DNA of 64,000 nt from Gambelia wislizenii (taxonomy: Eukaryota; Chordata; Lepidosauria; Squamata; Crotaphytidae). Positions 20,353 through 30,271 of this stretch are shown piece after piece (positions within the stretch are counted from its first letter, which is position 1; each line of letters begins with the position of its first letter). The position numbers and the translations under genes were made by a program. Under the pieces are notes generated by a model. That model ran no database searches. It was not told the origin of the DNA and saw only the letters and a list, made by a program, of their open reading frames with translations. Location of the stretch: assembly GCA_030847615.1 (NCBI GenBank), contig JAUMIR010000004.1, positions 220,275,001 through 220,339,000 of the forward strand. Reading direction: 5' to 3'.

Positions 20353-20354
20353 AG
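20267..20354. repeat. 88-nt pure purine tract: (AAGGG)n then (GAAA)n
   Basis: About eight AAGGG units followed by about eleven GAAA units, without a single pyrimidine on the plus strand over 20267-20354. Such mirror-symmetric purine tracts can form triplexes. Here it probably grew from the SINE's tail. Confidence 0.95.
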
Positions 20355-20538
20355 CCCTTTCCGAGACAACGCTCAAATTCCCTGTCTCTCTCATAAACAC
20401 ACACTCACCGTCTCCGCGGTAGCAGCAAACTCCCTCCAGCTTCTGCCACGGAGGGCTGCTGTTTCTTTCACTTTCTCTTTAGTTTTGGAGACATTTTTTT
20501 TTAAAAAAAGCTGGCATGTTTTTGGAAGAGGGCGGGAA

Positions 20539-20606
20539 TGTGGTGGAGTCTCCTTCTTTAGAGGTTTTTAAACAGAGGCTGGATAGCCATCTGTCTTTAC
20601 TCCAGC
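20539..20606 (+). mobile_element. CR1 3' fragment, very short
   Basis: GTGGTGGAGTCTCCTTCTTT, then GAGGTTTTTAAACAGAGGCT and GGATAGCCATCTGTC, match the 3' region of the CR1 copies at 48031 and 59701. Only about 70 bp is left. Confidence 0.7.
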
Positions 20607-20993
20607 AACAAGTTAAAAAGTAAAATGACCACCCCATTGTGCATGGCAGCCCCCCCCCAGATCCCCGTGGCCCCCTGAAGACAGTCCCTCACTCACACGA
20701 CCAGCTGCTCTGCCTTTCCTCCTTCACAGCAATGCAGCCAGGGACTGTCTCCAAATTACAACTTCCCAAGAGCAAACCCTTTCTCTATCTCCCGCACCAG
20801 CTCAGTGCTATTGCCATGCCCTGCCTGAGGAGGGAGGGGGAAGGGGCTCCAAAGGAGCGGAGGAGCCGGCTGCTGTCTCCTGGCTGTCTCCTTCATCAGA
20901 TAAGGGCAACACTCACCAGGGGGCCCCCTTCACCCCCGGGGCCCCCCGCCAATGCGGATCTGGCAGACAGGTTAAACCGGCCCTGATTGTGAG

Positions 20994-22470
20994 CTCCATA
21001 AACCCGATGGGGAAAATCACCAACTAAACTCCACTGCACACTCGTAGTGTCCTTTTGTAAACAGTTAACTACATCAAACATAGTTAAGATACAAAACAAT
21101 TTAGTTGATGGCTAGTCCATCCTGTGGTGCAGTTAGGGCTAGAGCTTGAGGCTGAAATCTAAGTCCCGAAAGCCCAGGAAGGGTCCCCCAGATGAGTACC
21201 CAGAAAGCAGTATGATTCCCATACTGACACTGGCAGGCAGCATGATGTTTCCAGGCTCAGCTCCAGAGGGGAGAAAGGGAAAGTATGTCCTGGAACAAAA
21301 GCTTGCCCCCTCTCATCCATTCCATTACTGGAAGGAATTTATCTAATCAACCAGATTGGCTAAGGGTTATTGTATTAGCCACTTTATCAGTGCCTGTTTT
21401 AAGAGGGCTTAACCTTTTATCTAAGTCTACATCCAACTGTTTTCTAACTAGAGTAGACCTATTGAATTAAGTCAACGTGTAATTGACTTAAGTACGTCTT
21501 CCCTAGTTGAGTTTATTCTAGTTGGACTAACAATTGGATTTAGCCAAGAATGGGAATCATGTGATACTTTGGATGTTGTTTGACAGCAACTCCCATCAGT
21601 TGCTGTATAACCAGTATGCCAATAAAGAAGAAGAAGAATGCTGGGAGCTCTTGTTCAACAACATCTGGAGTGCCCCATGATTTCATCCCCTGATTTAGCC
21701 TCTAGTTGCCTAGTTCAGGTTTTTGGCATCCCCCTCCCCTTAAGCTATCTCAATGCGGTCTTCCCAGCTTACGACATTTAGTAGCCAACAATCATCTTCT
21801 ATGGATTCTGAGAAAATCTGATTGAACTCTAGCAATTCCCTTGATATAAATGCCACTGAGAGGGTATGTGAAGTTTGTTTGTTTTTTCATTCATGTCAAA
21901 ACCAAGAACATTAGAGAATTATTTGAAGACCAAAAAGATGAAATGTAGGAATTAAATCCAGCTGTCTTGGCATACTTTCCATGCCTGGAAAATGTCAATA
22001 TAGCACTTCTTGTTATCTGTTTCACAGAAAAGAGAGTAGCATAATTTATGGACAGTTTTGGTTTCCACTACCAATTTGATCCCCAAGAGTCTGTCCAGGG
22101 AAATAACAGATAAAGAGATATTGCTGATGGGATTAACTTCGGCTTGTTTTCACCCTGTGAACACAGTGTATATATACACATTCATTAGATTAACATTATG
22201 TCGTAAGAGTTAATATCCAAATAATATTTTTGTCACACCAGGCTATTTTCTGGAAACTCCCAGTACCAGCTGCAACTATTTATTCACACTCTCAATTTAA
22301 AATAAAATAAAATTCTGGGACATATCAGAACAAAAAGTCCTGAGGAGCACATGTACATCAATAGCTGTGGTTCACACACCCTAACAATGTGCATGGTGAC
22401 CTAGGCTGTGGCTTATGCATGCCAGCTGAACTGCCACTTCCCTTACCTGCTACTTCAATTTCCAAATGAA
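20994..22470. other. No gene; one short palindromic repeat
   Basis: Mostly unrecognised non-coding sequence. Around 21560-21675 there is a degenerate copy of the short hAT-like family seen complete at 48985-49120: AACTCCCATCAGTTGCTG, and later AACAACATCTGGAGTGCCCC. It is interrupted by GAAGAAGAAGAA. Nothing else was recognised. Confidence 0.5.
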
Positions 22471-22472
22471 TA

Positions 22473-22704
22473 CAGTTGTCCCTCCACATTCACGGATTTG
22501 GCATTCACAGATTTAAGTATTCACAGCTTGAAAATATTCTTTAAAAAATAATAATCCAAAAAGCAAACCTTGATTTTGCCATCTTATATAAGGGACACCA
22601 TTTTGCTATGCCATTGCACATAATGGGACTTGAGTATTCACAGATTTGGGTATTCACAGGGGGTCCTGAAACCAAACCCCAGCGAATGTGAAGTGGGACA
22701 ACTA
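22473..22704. mobile_element. pogo/Tigger-like MITE
   Basis: The left end CAGTTGTCCCTCCACATTC pairs with the right end GAATGTGAAGTGGGACAACT in reverse. It is flanked by TA (22471-22472, 22705-22706). Subterminal repeats of TATTCACAGATTT occur in both halves. There is no coding sequence. Similar TIRs are known from Tigger-derived MITEs of several vertebrates. Confidence 0.82.
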
Positions 22705-22859
22705 TAGTGGGAAATGTAAAGCTAAGTGGATTCTTCTTCAATCCCCCCTCCTTCTCTTCTCGTCTCTCTCTTTAAAAAGAAAATGTTAGAGTTATAGCAC
22801 CGTAGTGCACCAGAGCAGCAGTAAAATGCCACTTTTGCACAATAACATTGAAATACTAA

Positions 22860-23620
22860 GGAGATTATCAGACAAGCCTAATAAACCACAGTATCATGAA
22901 AGGATTTCCCTTTCAGACGACACCATCCCTGTCCTGTTCTGCTCCCGTGCTGCCTCCATCCCATCCCCATTTTTTTTATTGACAGCTTAAGCCGTTAATA
23001 GATCCGCCATTCCATTTCTGTAACGGAACGGCAGATGTGTGAAAAGGTGCCTGTTATGCTGCCACAATGCCAGCATTAGTGGGAGGTCCGTGTGTCAAAA
23101 AACTTCCAGATGGCTCCCTTAACAGGCCTCCGCTGCTGCCCAATCACCCCCCATCTCTGCCCGATTGCCCCTCATCCTCGCCGGATCGCTGCTAGATCAC
23201 TGCCCGATCACCCCCATCGCCCCTTGATGACCCCCCCATCCTCGCCGGATTGCCGCCCAGATTGCCGCTGGATCACCCCCTCATCACCCCTTGATTGCTC
23301 CCCCTCCTTCCCAGATCACCCCCCCCCAAATCGCTGCTCAATTGCTCCCCCATCACCCCTTGATCACCCTCCCCCAATTGTCCCCCGGATCACCCCAGTC
23401 TAGAGTACCTTTAAAAAATTCCCAGCTCTCCTCTACTTGCAAGAGCAGCCAGGATTACAAACCAGGAAGTGAGAGGAGCTCTAGAGATCCTTTCACTCCT
23501 GGGCTGCTTGGCATGCGCAATTAAGGTAAGTCTGAAACTTTTTCTTCTTGTGCCAGGACAGGGGTGGGAAAGGAGATTGCGGAACAGGAACACTTTTTTT
23601 GTTCCCATCTGATAATCTCC
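22860..23620. mobile_element. Harbinger-like MITE, copy 4 (subfamily A), with internal minisatellite
   Basis: GGAGATTATCAGAC at the left, ATCTGATAATCTCC at the right, and perfect TAA duplications (22857-22859, 23621-23623). It is longer than its relatives (761 bp) because of a C-rich repeat expansion at about 23105-23400. On the plus strand it reads ATTAAGGTAAGTCTGAAAC at 23519-23537, the same donor-like block that appears reversed in copies 2 and 3. Confidence 0.88.
23105..23400. repeat. C-rich degenerate minisatellite (GATCACCCCC-like units)
   Basis: Irregular repetition of GATCACCCCC, GATTGCCGC, CATCACCCCTTGAT and CTCGCCGGAT over about 300 bp. It is strongly C-rich on the plus strand and confined to this MITE copy. 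The open frames crossing it are repeat artefacts. Confidence 0.8.
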
Positions 23621-23623
23621 TAA

Positions 23624-24116
23624 GAAGTGTTATTAACTGGAGTATTTCTAAAAATAAGAATTTTAGGAAATTTGGCCTTCATACCACAATCTCATCAGCC
23701 CAGACTCCATTTTTTTTAAAAAGCAAAACCTTAGTGCAGATACAAGAAATCACCCAGTGACAAACAGCCTCCCAAAAAGAATAAGAAAGTGAATAAAGCT
23801 CTTGACAGAAAAGTTTCCCCAGTACTTCTGCAGAGCCAGGGTAGAATTATGTAGCCTCTAGATGTTGGACTGCAATACCCAGCATTGGCTATGCAGGGTA
23901 CAGCTAATGGGGTTGCAGTGCAACAACATATGGAGAAGATCATAATTTCACACACCCTCACATACACATATCCCACTAACAGAGTACATGGGATCCAGAT
24001 AAAAGCCACAGAAACCTACAAGCATTGATTCACATCCAATGATGTCATTTTTGCTAGCATAAGTACAGTAGAGCAGTAAAGCTAGCAGAACCCTGGTCAA
24101 GAATCTAAATTACTGG
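23624..24116. other. No gene; one short hAT-like relic
   Basis: Around 23851-23940, CTCTAGATGTTGGACTGCAA and a distant ACAACATATGGAG resemble the short hAT-like family at 48985. The rest is unrecognised. Confidence 0.45.
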
Positions 24117-24118
24117 TA

Positions 24119-24838
24119 TACTTCAGTTAATGAAGGAAATGTGTTCCTAAGCATAATTTCTTTAACAGAAACGTTGGTACCAGAGTTTGAAATAGCATGG
24201 AAAGAATAGAGTTAGGTTCCTATGCAACAAAGAAGAAGAAGAAGAAGAAGAAGAATTCAGCATGTTTCAGCAGCCTTTTTATTTAAAACTATCATGCACA
24301 TGTGGAATGAACCAGAAGATCAGGTCAACCTTGCATAAGTAAACAAAAATATTTTGAACCTTTAAACACCTGAGAGTTTCATGGAAGAAGGCATGATTCC
24401 CACCCCCTTTCTTTCACCAGCCTCCATTTTCCTTATGCTTTCCATTTTGGTGGCCAAACTTATAAATCTATGCTGGGAGTAGCTGGTGAGGCAGGCTTAC
24501 CTGCTCTCCCCATTTATCTCTGTTTTGCTGTTCACACATGTTCAGTAAAAGATTCTGGAGGCAGCTGCTGCTTGCCTTGCATGTTGTAGGCAGGCACACA
24601 TGGCTACAGTAGGATCAGTTAGAGCAGAATCCCAGTCTTTCCTAGTTGAAGATTTATTGCATTGTTTACTCAAAGACTGTGCTTTTCCACTCCTCCTTCA
24701 CCATCCCCCTAATTCCAATGCTGCTTTAAAAATACTTCTAGTTGGACAGAGGACAAGGAGGAAAAAGGGGAGTGGGCAGCCATAAAAAGGCTTTGTAGAA
24801 AGAAGCTTCTTTGTCCAGAGGCTTTGTTAACTGAGGCC
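24119..24838. mobile_element. pogo/Tigger-like element
   Basis: The left end TACTTCAGTTAATGAAGG pairs with the right-end reverse GGCCTCAGTTAACAAAG. It is flanked by TA on both sides (24117-24118, 24839-24840). The 720-bp interior is decayed, without a transposase motif. It contains an (AAG)n run at 24230-24255. The 5S SINE starts immediately after its right TA. Confidence 0.6.
24230..24255. repeat. (AAG)n microsatellite
   Basis: About eight uninterrupted AAG units inside the pogo-like element. Confidence 0.9.
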
Positions 24839-24840
24839 TA

Positions 24841-25087
24841 AATCCCTAAAGGCACCAGATAGTGTCTGATCTTGGAAGCTAAGCAGGGTCAGCCCTGCTT
24901 AGTACTTGGACAAGTGACCACCAATGAAAACCAGGAGCTGTAGGTTACATTTCAGAGGAAGAAACTGGCTTAACTACCTCTCTGAGTATTCCTTGCCTTA
25001 AAAAACCCTATTAAATACATTGGGTCATCATAAGTTGACAGGCAACTTGAAGGCACGCGCGCGCGCACACACACACACACACACACA
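24841..25087 (+). mobile_element. 5S-rRNA-derived SINE (5S-Sauria type)
   Basis: The head is clearly 5S rRNA: TCTGATCTTGGAAGC, the internal promoter A-box AGCTAAGCAGGG (24877-24888), TTAGTACTTGGA, a mutated C-box GGACAAGTGACC, and GAGCTGTAGGTTAC, which corresponds to the 5S 3' end. The body and tail (CCTTGCCTTAAAAAACCCTA, then GACAGGCAACTTGAAGGCAC) match the tRNA-headed SINE at 20020-20245. It ends in (GC)n(AC)n at 25056-25087. SINEs with 5S heads are known from lizards, and this is the best single lineage marker in the window. Too decayed to be a 5S gene. Confidence 0.9.
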
Positions 25088-26242
25088 TGCATGGGGGAAA
25101 TCCATCACTGTTTTCACATGCACAGCCTTAATAAGGCATGTCTTGATCTTTTTTCTTTCTGATAGACACACACAAAAACATACAGTGAATTCTCTTGCAT
25201 GTAAAGACCCAGTGGGGGTTGTGAAAATAGTTCATGCAAACTATTAGTCCACTAGTACAATCTGGTCCAATACCACATGCATGGGCTAGTGCATACATAT
25301 ACTACCACATGTGCAACTGGAAAATCCAGCAGAACTCCATTAGTGCACCACAGTGGTGGCACTAGGGGGGTGCAGAGGGCAGAACCGCACCAGGTGACAC
25401 TGTCAGTGGGAGGGGTGACACCAGCCTTAGTGACACCACAAGTGCCCCGTTTCTGTCTGCGAGATTATGTTGAATGTAGGCAGTTGCCGAGATGCTCAAG
25501 ACCACTGCTACATGGTAGTATCTTCCTCGCTGACTAAACTGGGAAGCTCAGTATTATGCACTGAAATATGTTTAATACTTCAGCATTAGAAAAATAAAGA
25601 GGCACGGCATCAATTCTGGTTTTCAAATGGTCAGTGGCAGCATAAATGAGTATTGGTTTCCCTGATAAAGCAGCAGCTCAGTAGAAATTAAATTTTAAAA
25701 AGATAGAGTAAAATATATTGATCCCAACCTTTCGAGAGAGTAAAATATTAACCAGAGGGCCTTTATTTTACATTAGCCAGAGCTGTTAGATCAATTAAAA
25801 ACAAGGGGAATTTGGCTGAAAACATGTGGAAAAGAGCTTTGATTGAAATCTTAATTCCACCTGATTTTTTTTTTTTTTTGTCATTGATATCCATTATATT
25901 TGAGAAGATTGATTTGAGTATTTAAACAGGAAAGGGAAATATATTTTGCTTCATTTGTATGGGTTCATTAAAGCTGAGAATCCACAACCAAAATTGCTAA
26001 AGTGCTCATTCTAACATGCCATGTAGAACTGCTTATAGGTTTTCTTGGATTTCTCCTTAAATTGATAAGGTAGAGTGATGATAGTGTACAAACATGAATA
26101 CAAACAAAATATAAGGAAATGAACGAATGTGATCCATCATTATTTTATGAACATATGGTTTTAAAATCATGCTTAGTCATAGCTTCTTTGAGTGATTTTT
26201 AATAACTATAAAACACTAATAATTTTTGTTCATGTAATACTC
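25088..26242. other. No gene; possible short hAT relic
   Basis: Near 25350-25450 a stretch beginning CAGTGGTGGCACTAGG resembles a hAT-type terminus, but no partner end was found. A 16-T run lies at 25864-25879. Nothing else was recognised. Confidence 0.4.
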
Positions 26243-26759
26243 TTAGGAAATTATCAGACGCAGCTAATATGGCACCATAATGATGCCAGTGGAACACAAA
26301 AGGACACCAATATCATCCTTTTGCTGGCGTTACTATGGTATTCTATTTAATTGATGGGCCGAGCTGTCAATAGCCTGTTCTGCTTCTGTGCCTGCATTTG
26401 CTGGTGTTTGAAACCTCACGCCATTGTCCTGCCATGAATACAGCGTCAATGGTCTGTCTTGCTGGAACACTTCCAGGTGGAATCGCGAAAACAAGGTAGG
26501 CTGCCCTCTTTTTATGAACCTCCCTGCGTTACTTGTTATTTTTTTAGTGTGTTTATGTGCCTGTGTAATCTTTTTTCTTGCTATTTTTATTTTTATTTTT
26601 GAATTTCCTGCACTGGCGTCGCCTCATGAGAATGAGCGAGATTTCAATCCAGGAAGTGAACAAAGTTCCATTCCATTCATGCCTGGGCTGCTTTTGGATG
26701 TAAGAGAAGGTAAGGAAATTTTTCAGACTACACTGTTATAGTGTTACTATTCCACTTTA

Positions 26760-28253
26760 TTTCCTGCTATTGCAGAACTTCTCCCTGAAAGCCAATGTGG
26801 CTTTAGAGCCAATAGGAGTACTACAGACATGGTATTTGCCCTTAGACAACTGCAAGAAAAATGTAGGGGGCAGAACAAGGGTCTCTATGTAACATTTGTC
26901 GACCTCACCAAAGCCTTTGACACTGTGAGTAGAAAAGGTCTGTGGCAGATCCTGGAAAGACTAGGATATCCCCCCAAATTCCTTAAAATGATTATCTTGC
27001 TACACGAGGGCCATCGTGGTGAAGTCAGATACGGCAATGCTCTTTCAGAGCCCTTTCTAATAACTAATGGAGTGAAGCAAGGTTGTGTTCTTGCACCAAC
27101 TTTATTTACAATCTTCTTTAGCATGATGCTCCAAAGGGCTATGGCAGAGCTTGAAGAAGACGACGGCATCTATATACGTTACCGTACTGATGGTAGCTGG
27201 TTTAACTTAAGCCGGCTGAGGGCTCACACTAAGACTCTAAACTATCTAGTCCGTGAGCTGCTCTTTGCTGATGCTGCTGCCCTTGTTGCCCACACAGAAG
27301 CAGCTCTGCAGCACCTAACATCCTGCTTTGCAACAGCTGCAGAGCTGTTTGGGCTGGAAGTCAACCTGAAGAAAACAGAAGTTCTTTACCAGCCTGCACT
27401 ACAGGACGAACACCACCATCCCCACATTGCCGTCAGCAAATCTGTGCTCAAGTCCATTCAGCAGTTCACCTACCTGGGAAGCATCATCTCCTCAGATGCC
27501 AAGCTTGACAAAGAGATCAATCACAGATTAGCAAAGGCATATAGTGCATTTGGAAGACTACACAAAAGAGTCTGGAGCAATAAACACCTGAGGCAAAGCA
27601 CAAAAATCAGTGTGTATAGAGCCATTGTACTGTCTATCCTCCTTTATGGATCTGAAACATGGGTCACCTATCGCCACCACCTACGACTCCTCGAGCGCTT
27701 TCATCAGCGCTGTCTACGCACAATCCTAAATATACACTGGACTGACTATGTGACGAATGTTGCTGTCCTTGAGCAAGCAGGGATCACCAGTATTGAGGCC
27801 ATGATATTGAGAACACAACTGCGCTGGGCAGGGCACGTTTCTAGGATGGAGGACCATCTTCTCCCAAAAATACTACTCTACAGTGAACTCGCCACGGGTC
27901 AGCGTTAGAGGGGCGCTCCAAAAAAGTGATACAAAGACTCCCTGAAACAACATCTCAGGCTCGGCCAAATTTATCACCAACAGTGGTCCGCCCTGGCCTC
28001 ACATCGGGAGGCATGGAGACGCACTATCCACAATGCTGCAGCCTTATTTGAGAACTCATGCCGAACAAGTCTTGAAGAGAAACGACAACGCAGAAAGTAT
28101 CACGACCCAAAAACATCACCCAAGGAGACCTTCTGCTGTGCTTTCTGCAACCGGACTTGTTTATCTCGGAGTGGCCTTTTTAGTCATCAGCGTGCTTGCA
28201 GAAAGCGCGGGATGAGTCCTTTCTGAATCTTCGTTTGCGAAGAAAAGCCAGAG
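26760..28253 (+). mobile_element. RTE-like non-LTR retrotransposon, 5'-truncated (copy 2, longest)
   Basis: Flanked by an 11-bp duplication ATTCCACTTTA (26749-26759, 28254-28264). It carries most of a reverse transcriptase frame and ends only 27 nt after the last stop codon in GAAGAAAAGCCAGAG, with no poly(A). The very short 3' UTR and the C-terminal LRWAGHVSRMEDH type of sequence fit RTE-group LINEs; clade placement is inference. Shorter 3' copies lie at 16540-16930 and 55231-55672. Confidence 0.88.
26766..28226 (+). pseudogene. RTE-like reverse transcriptase relic
   Basis: The frame opens with ELLPESQCGFRANRSTTDMV and continues through the reverse transcriptase: LYVTFVDLTKAFDTVSRKGL, VKQGCVLAPTLFTIFF and QFTYLGSIISSD, then LLYGSETW and QLRWAGHVSRMEDH. 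The catalytic FADD is changed to FADA (GCT at 27273-27275), removing the second metal-binding Asp. Stops then occur at 27906-27908 (TAG) and 27927-27929 (TGA). Reading through them in the same frame gives a Lys/Arg-rich C-terminus with a CCHC finger (CAFCNRTCLSRSGLFSHQRAC, C-x2-C-x12-H-x3-C) and a final stop at 28224-28226. The EN domain is missing. It is inactive. Confidence 0.9.
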
Positions 28254-28538
28254 ATTCCACTTTAACTGCTCTGGCTTCGTCCTGTGGAATTCTGGGGTTT
28301 GTAGTTTAGTGAGGCCTAAGATCTCTGGCTGAGAGTTGTAAATGCCCCTCCCTAAACTGCAAATCCCAGGATTCCACAGGAGGCAGCCATAGCAAATAAA
28401 GTGGAATAGTAACACTATAACAGAGTTGTTTGAAAATCTCCTAAGTCTGATGGGGAGGGCTATTGTACCGGGACAGGGACGGGACTGGAGATTGTGGGAC
28501 AGGAACACTTTTTGCATTCCTGTCTGATAATCTCCTTA

Positions 28539-28837
28539 GTTATTAAAAAACCTCATTTTCACAAAATGAGAGTAGCAGACAATACATGTATTGACAGTAA
28601 TACATGATCTGGAGAAAAACTCTAGATTAAGGATGAAACATGATGACATTTCCAGTTAAACAGCAGCTGGAGATCCACACATTTCCCCTGCTCTGCTGCA
28701 AAGCATTCTGTATGTCAAAAAATACAGAAGTTTGTCAAAAGAACCTTAATAATACTTTGATTGTTCAAAAGTTTGTCAGGATATTGGGACATACAGTAGA
28801 TTTATTCTGTAAAGAGCTGAGAAGTAGCAAATAAGCT
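28539..28837. other. No recognised feature
   Basis: Short non-coding stretch between a MITE and an LTR-like sequence. Confidence 0.4.
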
Positions 28838-29167
28838 GCAACGTTAACTGGCAGCAGTTTGCAGAAACTAGCTGGGTAAATGTACCAATATTGATTGAGC
28901 CCAAGAGCTGAGCTCATGCTGGGCTGGACTGAGAGCTAAGCAGTTCTGTATTGGATTTCACAGAGTGAAGATGTTTTTCTTATGAATGCTGTACAGTATA
29001 TATCTGTAAATACTCTTCATTATCCTCAAGTAAATAGAAGTTTATTTTAGATACAAAGCTATGTGTCTGTACCTTTATTCTGATGCCTGAAGGAACAACA
29101 CTCTGCTGTTCATTTTTTGCTGCTTGTGGACCTGTTTAGGTTCCCAGTGCGTGCTATAACCTGACAA
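28838..29167 (+). mobile_element. LTR-like sequence (possible solo LTR), copy 1
   Basis: Starts TGCAACGTTAAC and ends CTATAACCTGACA. Its right half aligns by eye with the reverse strand of 44858-45302: TTTAGATACAAAG, TGTGTCTGTACCTTTATTC, ACACTCTGCTG, TTTTTTGCTGCTTG and CAGTGCGTGCTA. TG...CA ends and two dispersed copies fit solo LTRs, but I see no target duplication, primer-binding site or polyprotein, so this is tentative. Confidence 0.4.
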
Positions 29168-29328
29168 AGTTTTGTGGTCATTTTGTGAATGGATGGTTGC
29201 TGATTTGGGGGGTGAGGTCTCTCAGATGAGCATTCAGCAAGTCATGTGTATGTGTAGACCAAAGACAGAAAGAAAGAGTGCTTGTCCTTTTAAGGGAGGT
29301 GATGTGAGAGAACTACATATTTCTACTC

Positions 29329-29934
29329 GGGGCTTGTCTACACAAGAAGATATAATGCAGATTGATGCACATGATTGCAAATTCACAGCAGCGCTCATTT
29401 GTCTCCATGGTGAAATGTAGTGTATGTGAAGCTACCCATGTTTGAAGTGCACACACAAGATGGTGGCCAAGAGTACAGTGCATTATTATTCTCTACATTT
29501 GTTGTAGCCGCTGCACAGTATTTTTTTGTACCTGTAAATTAAAGGTGCACAAGTTCAACATTCCACTTATAAAAAGCTCTTTGGTTGTCTCAGCACAGTA
29601 AAAAAGTGCACACTTGATAACGTGAAAATCGAAAATGGAGCTTCCAGCCACTTTCTGGCCAGCATGCTCCCTCCGTGCACATCCTACCAATCTGCTCTCC
29701 ACTTCCACTCTTGCAGAGAACACGCAGCATCCCAAATTGGATGTCCAGATGTGAGATAATGTGCAAGCCCATGCATTATTCGAAAAACCTTGGGGAAAAC
29801 TGCGAAAGCTTTTCTCGCACAGTAGATGGAGTTTTTGCCCCCCACATCCAAATACCATGAATCTCATTCACAGCATACAAAAGGTATTCTCTTCGAATTC
29901 TATGAGGAGTACTTTCATTGTCTTGACAACCTTG
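29329..29934. mobile_element. DNA-transposon-like element, family C copy 3
   Basis: Starts GGGGCTTGTCTACAC and ends GTCTTGACAACC. The right half shares AAAACCTTGGGGAAAACTG, GAGTTTTTGCCCCCCACATC and GAATTCTATGAGGAGTACTT with the family at 15486 and 54594. No coding sequence. Confidence 0.5.
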
Positions 29935-30045
29935 GTGTTGGGTATAACTGGGGCAAAAACCTTTGAGAAGGTGACTTTGCTGTTCTCTGGGAATATGCCA
30001 TTTTGAAGGAGAGAGTGATTGCTTCCATCTCTCTCTAGTTGTGTA

Positions 30046-30271
30046 CAAAGGGTCCTTGGTATCTGCTGGGGTTGGTTTCAGGACCCACCATGGATACCAA
30101 AATCCATGGATGCTCAAGTCCCTTTATATTCAATCTCATTCTAATATTGTGTTCCTAATATAAAATGGCAAAATCATGGTTGCATTTGGAATATATTTTT
30201 TGGGAAATATTTTCAAGTTGTGGATGATGAAATCTAAGGATACAGAATCTGTGGATATGGAGGGCTGATTG
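30046..30271. mobile_element. pogo/Tigger-like MITE
   Basis: The left end CAAAGGGTCCTTGGTATCTG and a right end whose reverse is CAATCAGCCCTCCATATCC, with TA at 30044-30045 and 30272-30273. The interior has GGTTTCAGGACCCACCATGG, ATACCAAAATCCATGGATG and CTCAAGTCCCTTTATA, a pattern known from Tigger-type MITEs in vertebrates. No coding sequence. Confidence 0.8.

Larger units (their letters stand above)
18330..20985. mobile_element. hAT element with 8-bp TSD, carrying several nested insertions
   Basis: Begins CAGGGCCGGTTTAAGG and ends TTAAACCGGCCCTG, a clear inverted terminus. It is flanked by perfect 8-bp duplications ATTGTGAG at 18322-18329 and 20986-20993. An 8-bp duplication with CAG...CTG ends is diagnostic of hAT. 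Its own sequence seems to be only about 115 bp on the left and about 380 bp on the right (GC-rich). The middle is occupied by later insertions: a pogo-like MITE, CR1, a smaller hAT, a SINE and a microsatellite. No transposase frame is visible. Confidence 0.9.
26733..28423. mobile_element. Palindromic MITE split by the LINE
   Basis: A perfect 28-bp inverted repeat (26733-26760 against 28396-28423, CTGTTATAGTGTTACTATTC and onward) marks the ends. Removing the LINE leaves about 200 bp with a GGAATTCTGGGG/CCCAGGATTCC inner palindrome. It resembles the element at 53213-53430, which has the same CTGTTATAGTGT... start and internal TGGGAGCTGTAGTTTA. No coding sequence; superfamily undecided. Confidence 0.8.
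26246..28535. mobile_element. Harbinger-like MITE, copy 5 (host of two nested insertions)
   Basis: Left end GGAAATTATCAGACG, right end GTCTGATAATCTCC, with TTA duplications at 26243-26245 and 28536-28538. Its own sequence (about 480 bp on the left, about 110 bp on the right) shares CTGCCATTGTCCTG, GGAAGTGAACAAAG and CTGGGCTGC blocks with the other copies in reverse. The remainder is a palindromic MITE that itself holds a LINE. Confidence 0.88.

Noticed and set aside
23092..23524. Pro/Cys-rich open frames
   Set aside because: They are translations of the C-rich minisatellite within a MITE.
24841..24950. 5S rRNA gene
   Set aside because: The 5S similarity is partial and mutated in the C-box, and it is joined to a SINE body and tail. 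It is a SINE head, not a gene.
26829..27908. Functional host gene of 359 codons
   Set aside because: The protein is a LINE reverse transcriptase fragment with a mutated active site and in-frame stops. Such sequences are often mislabelled as host genes.
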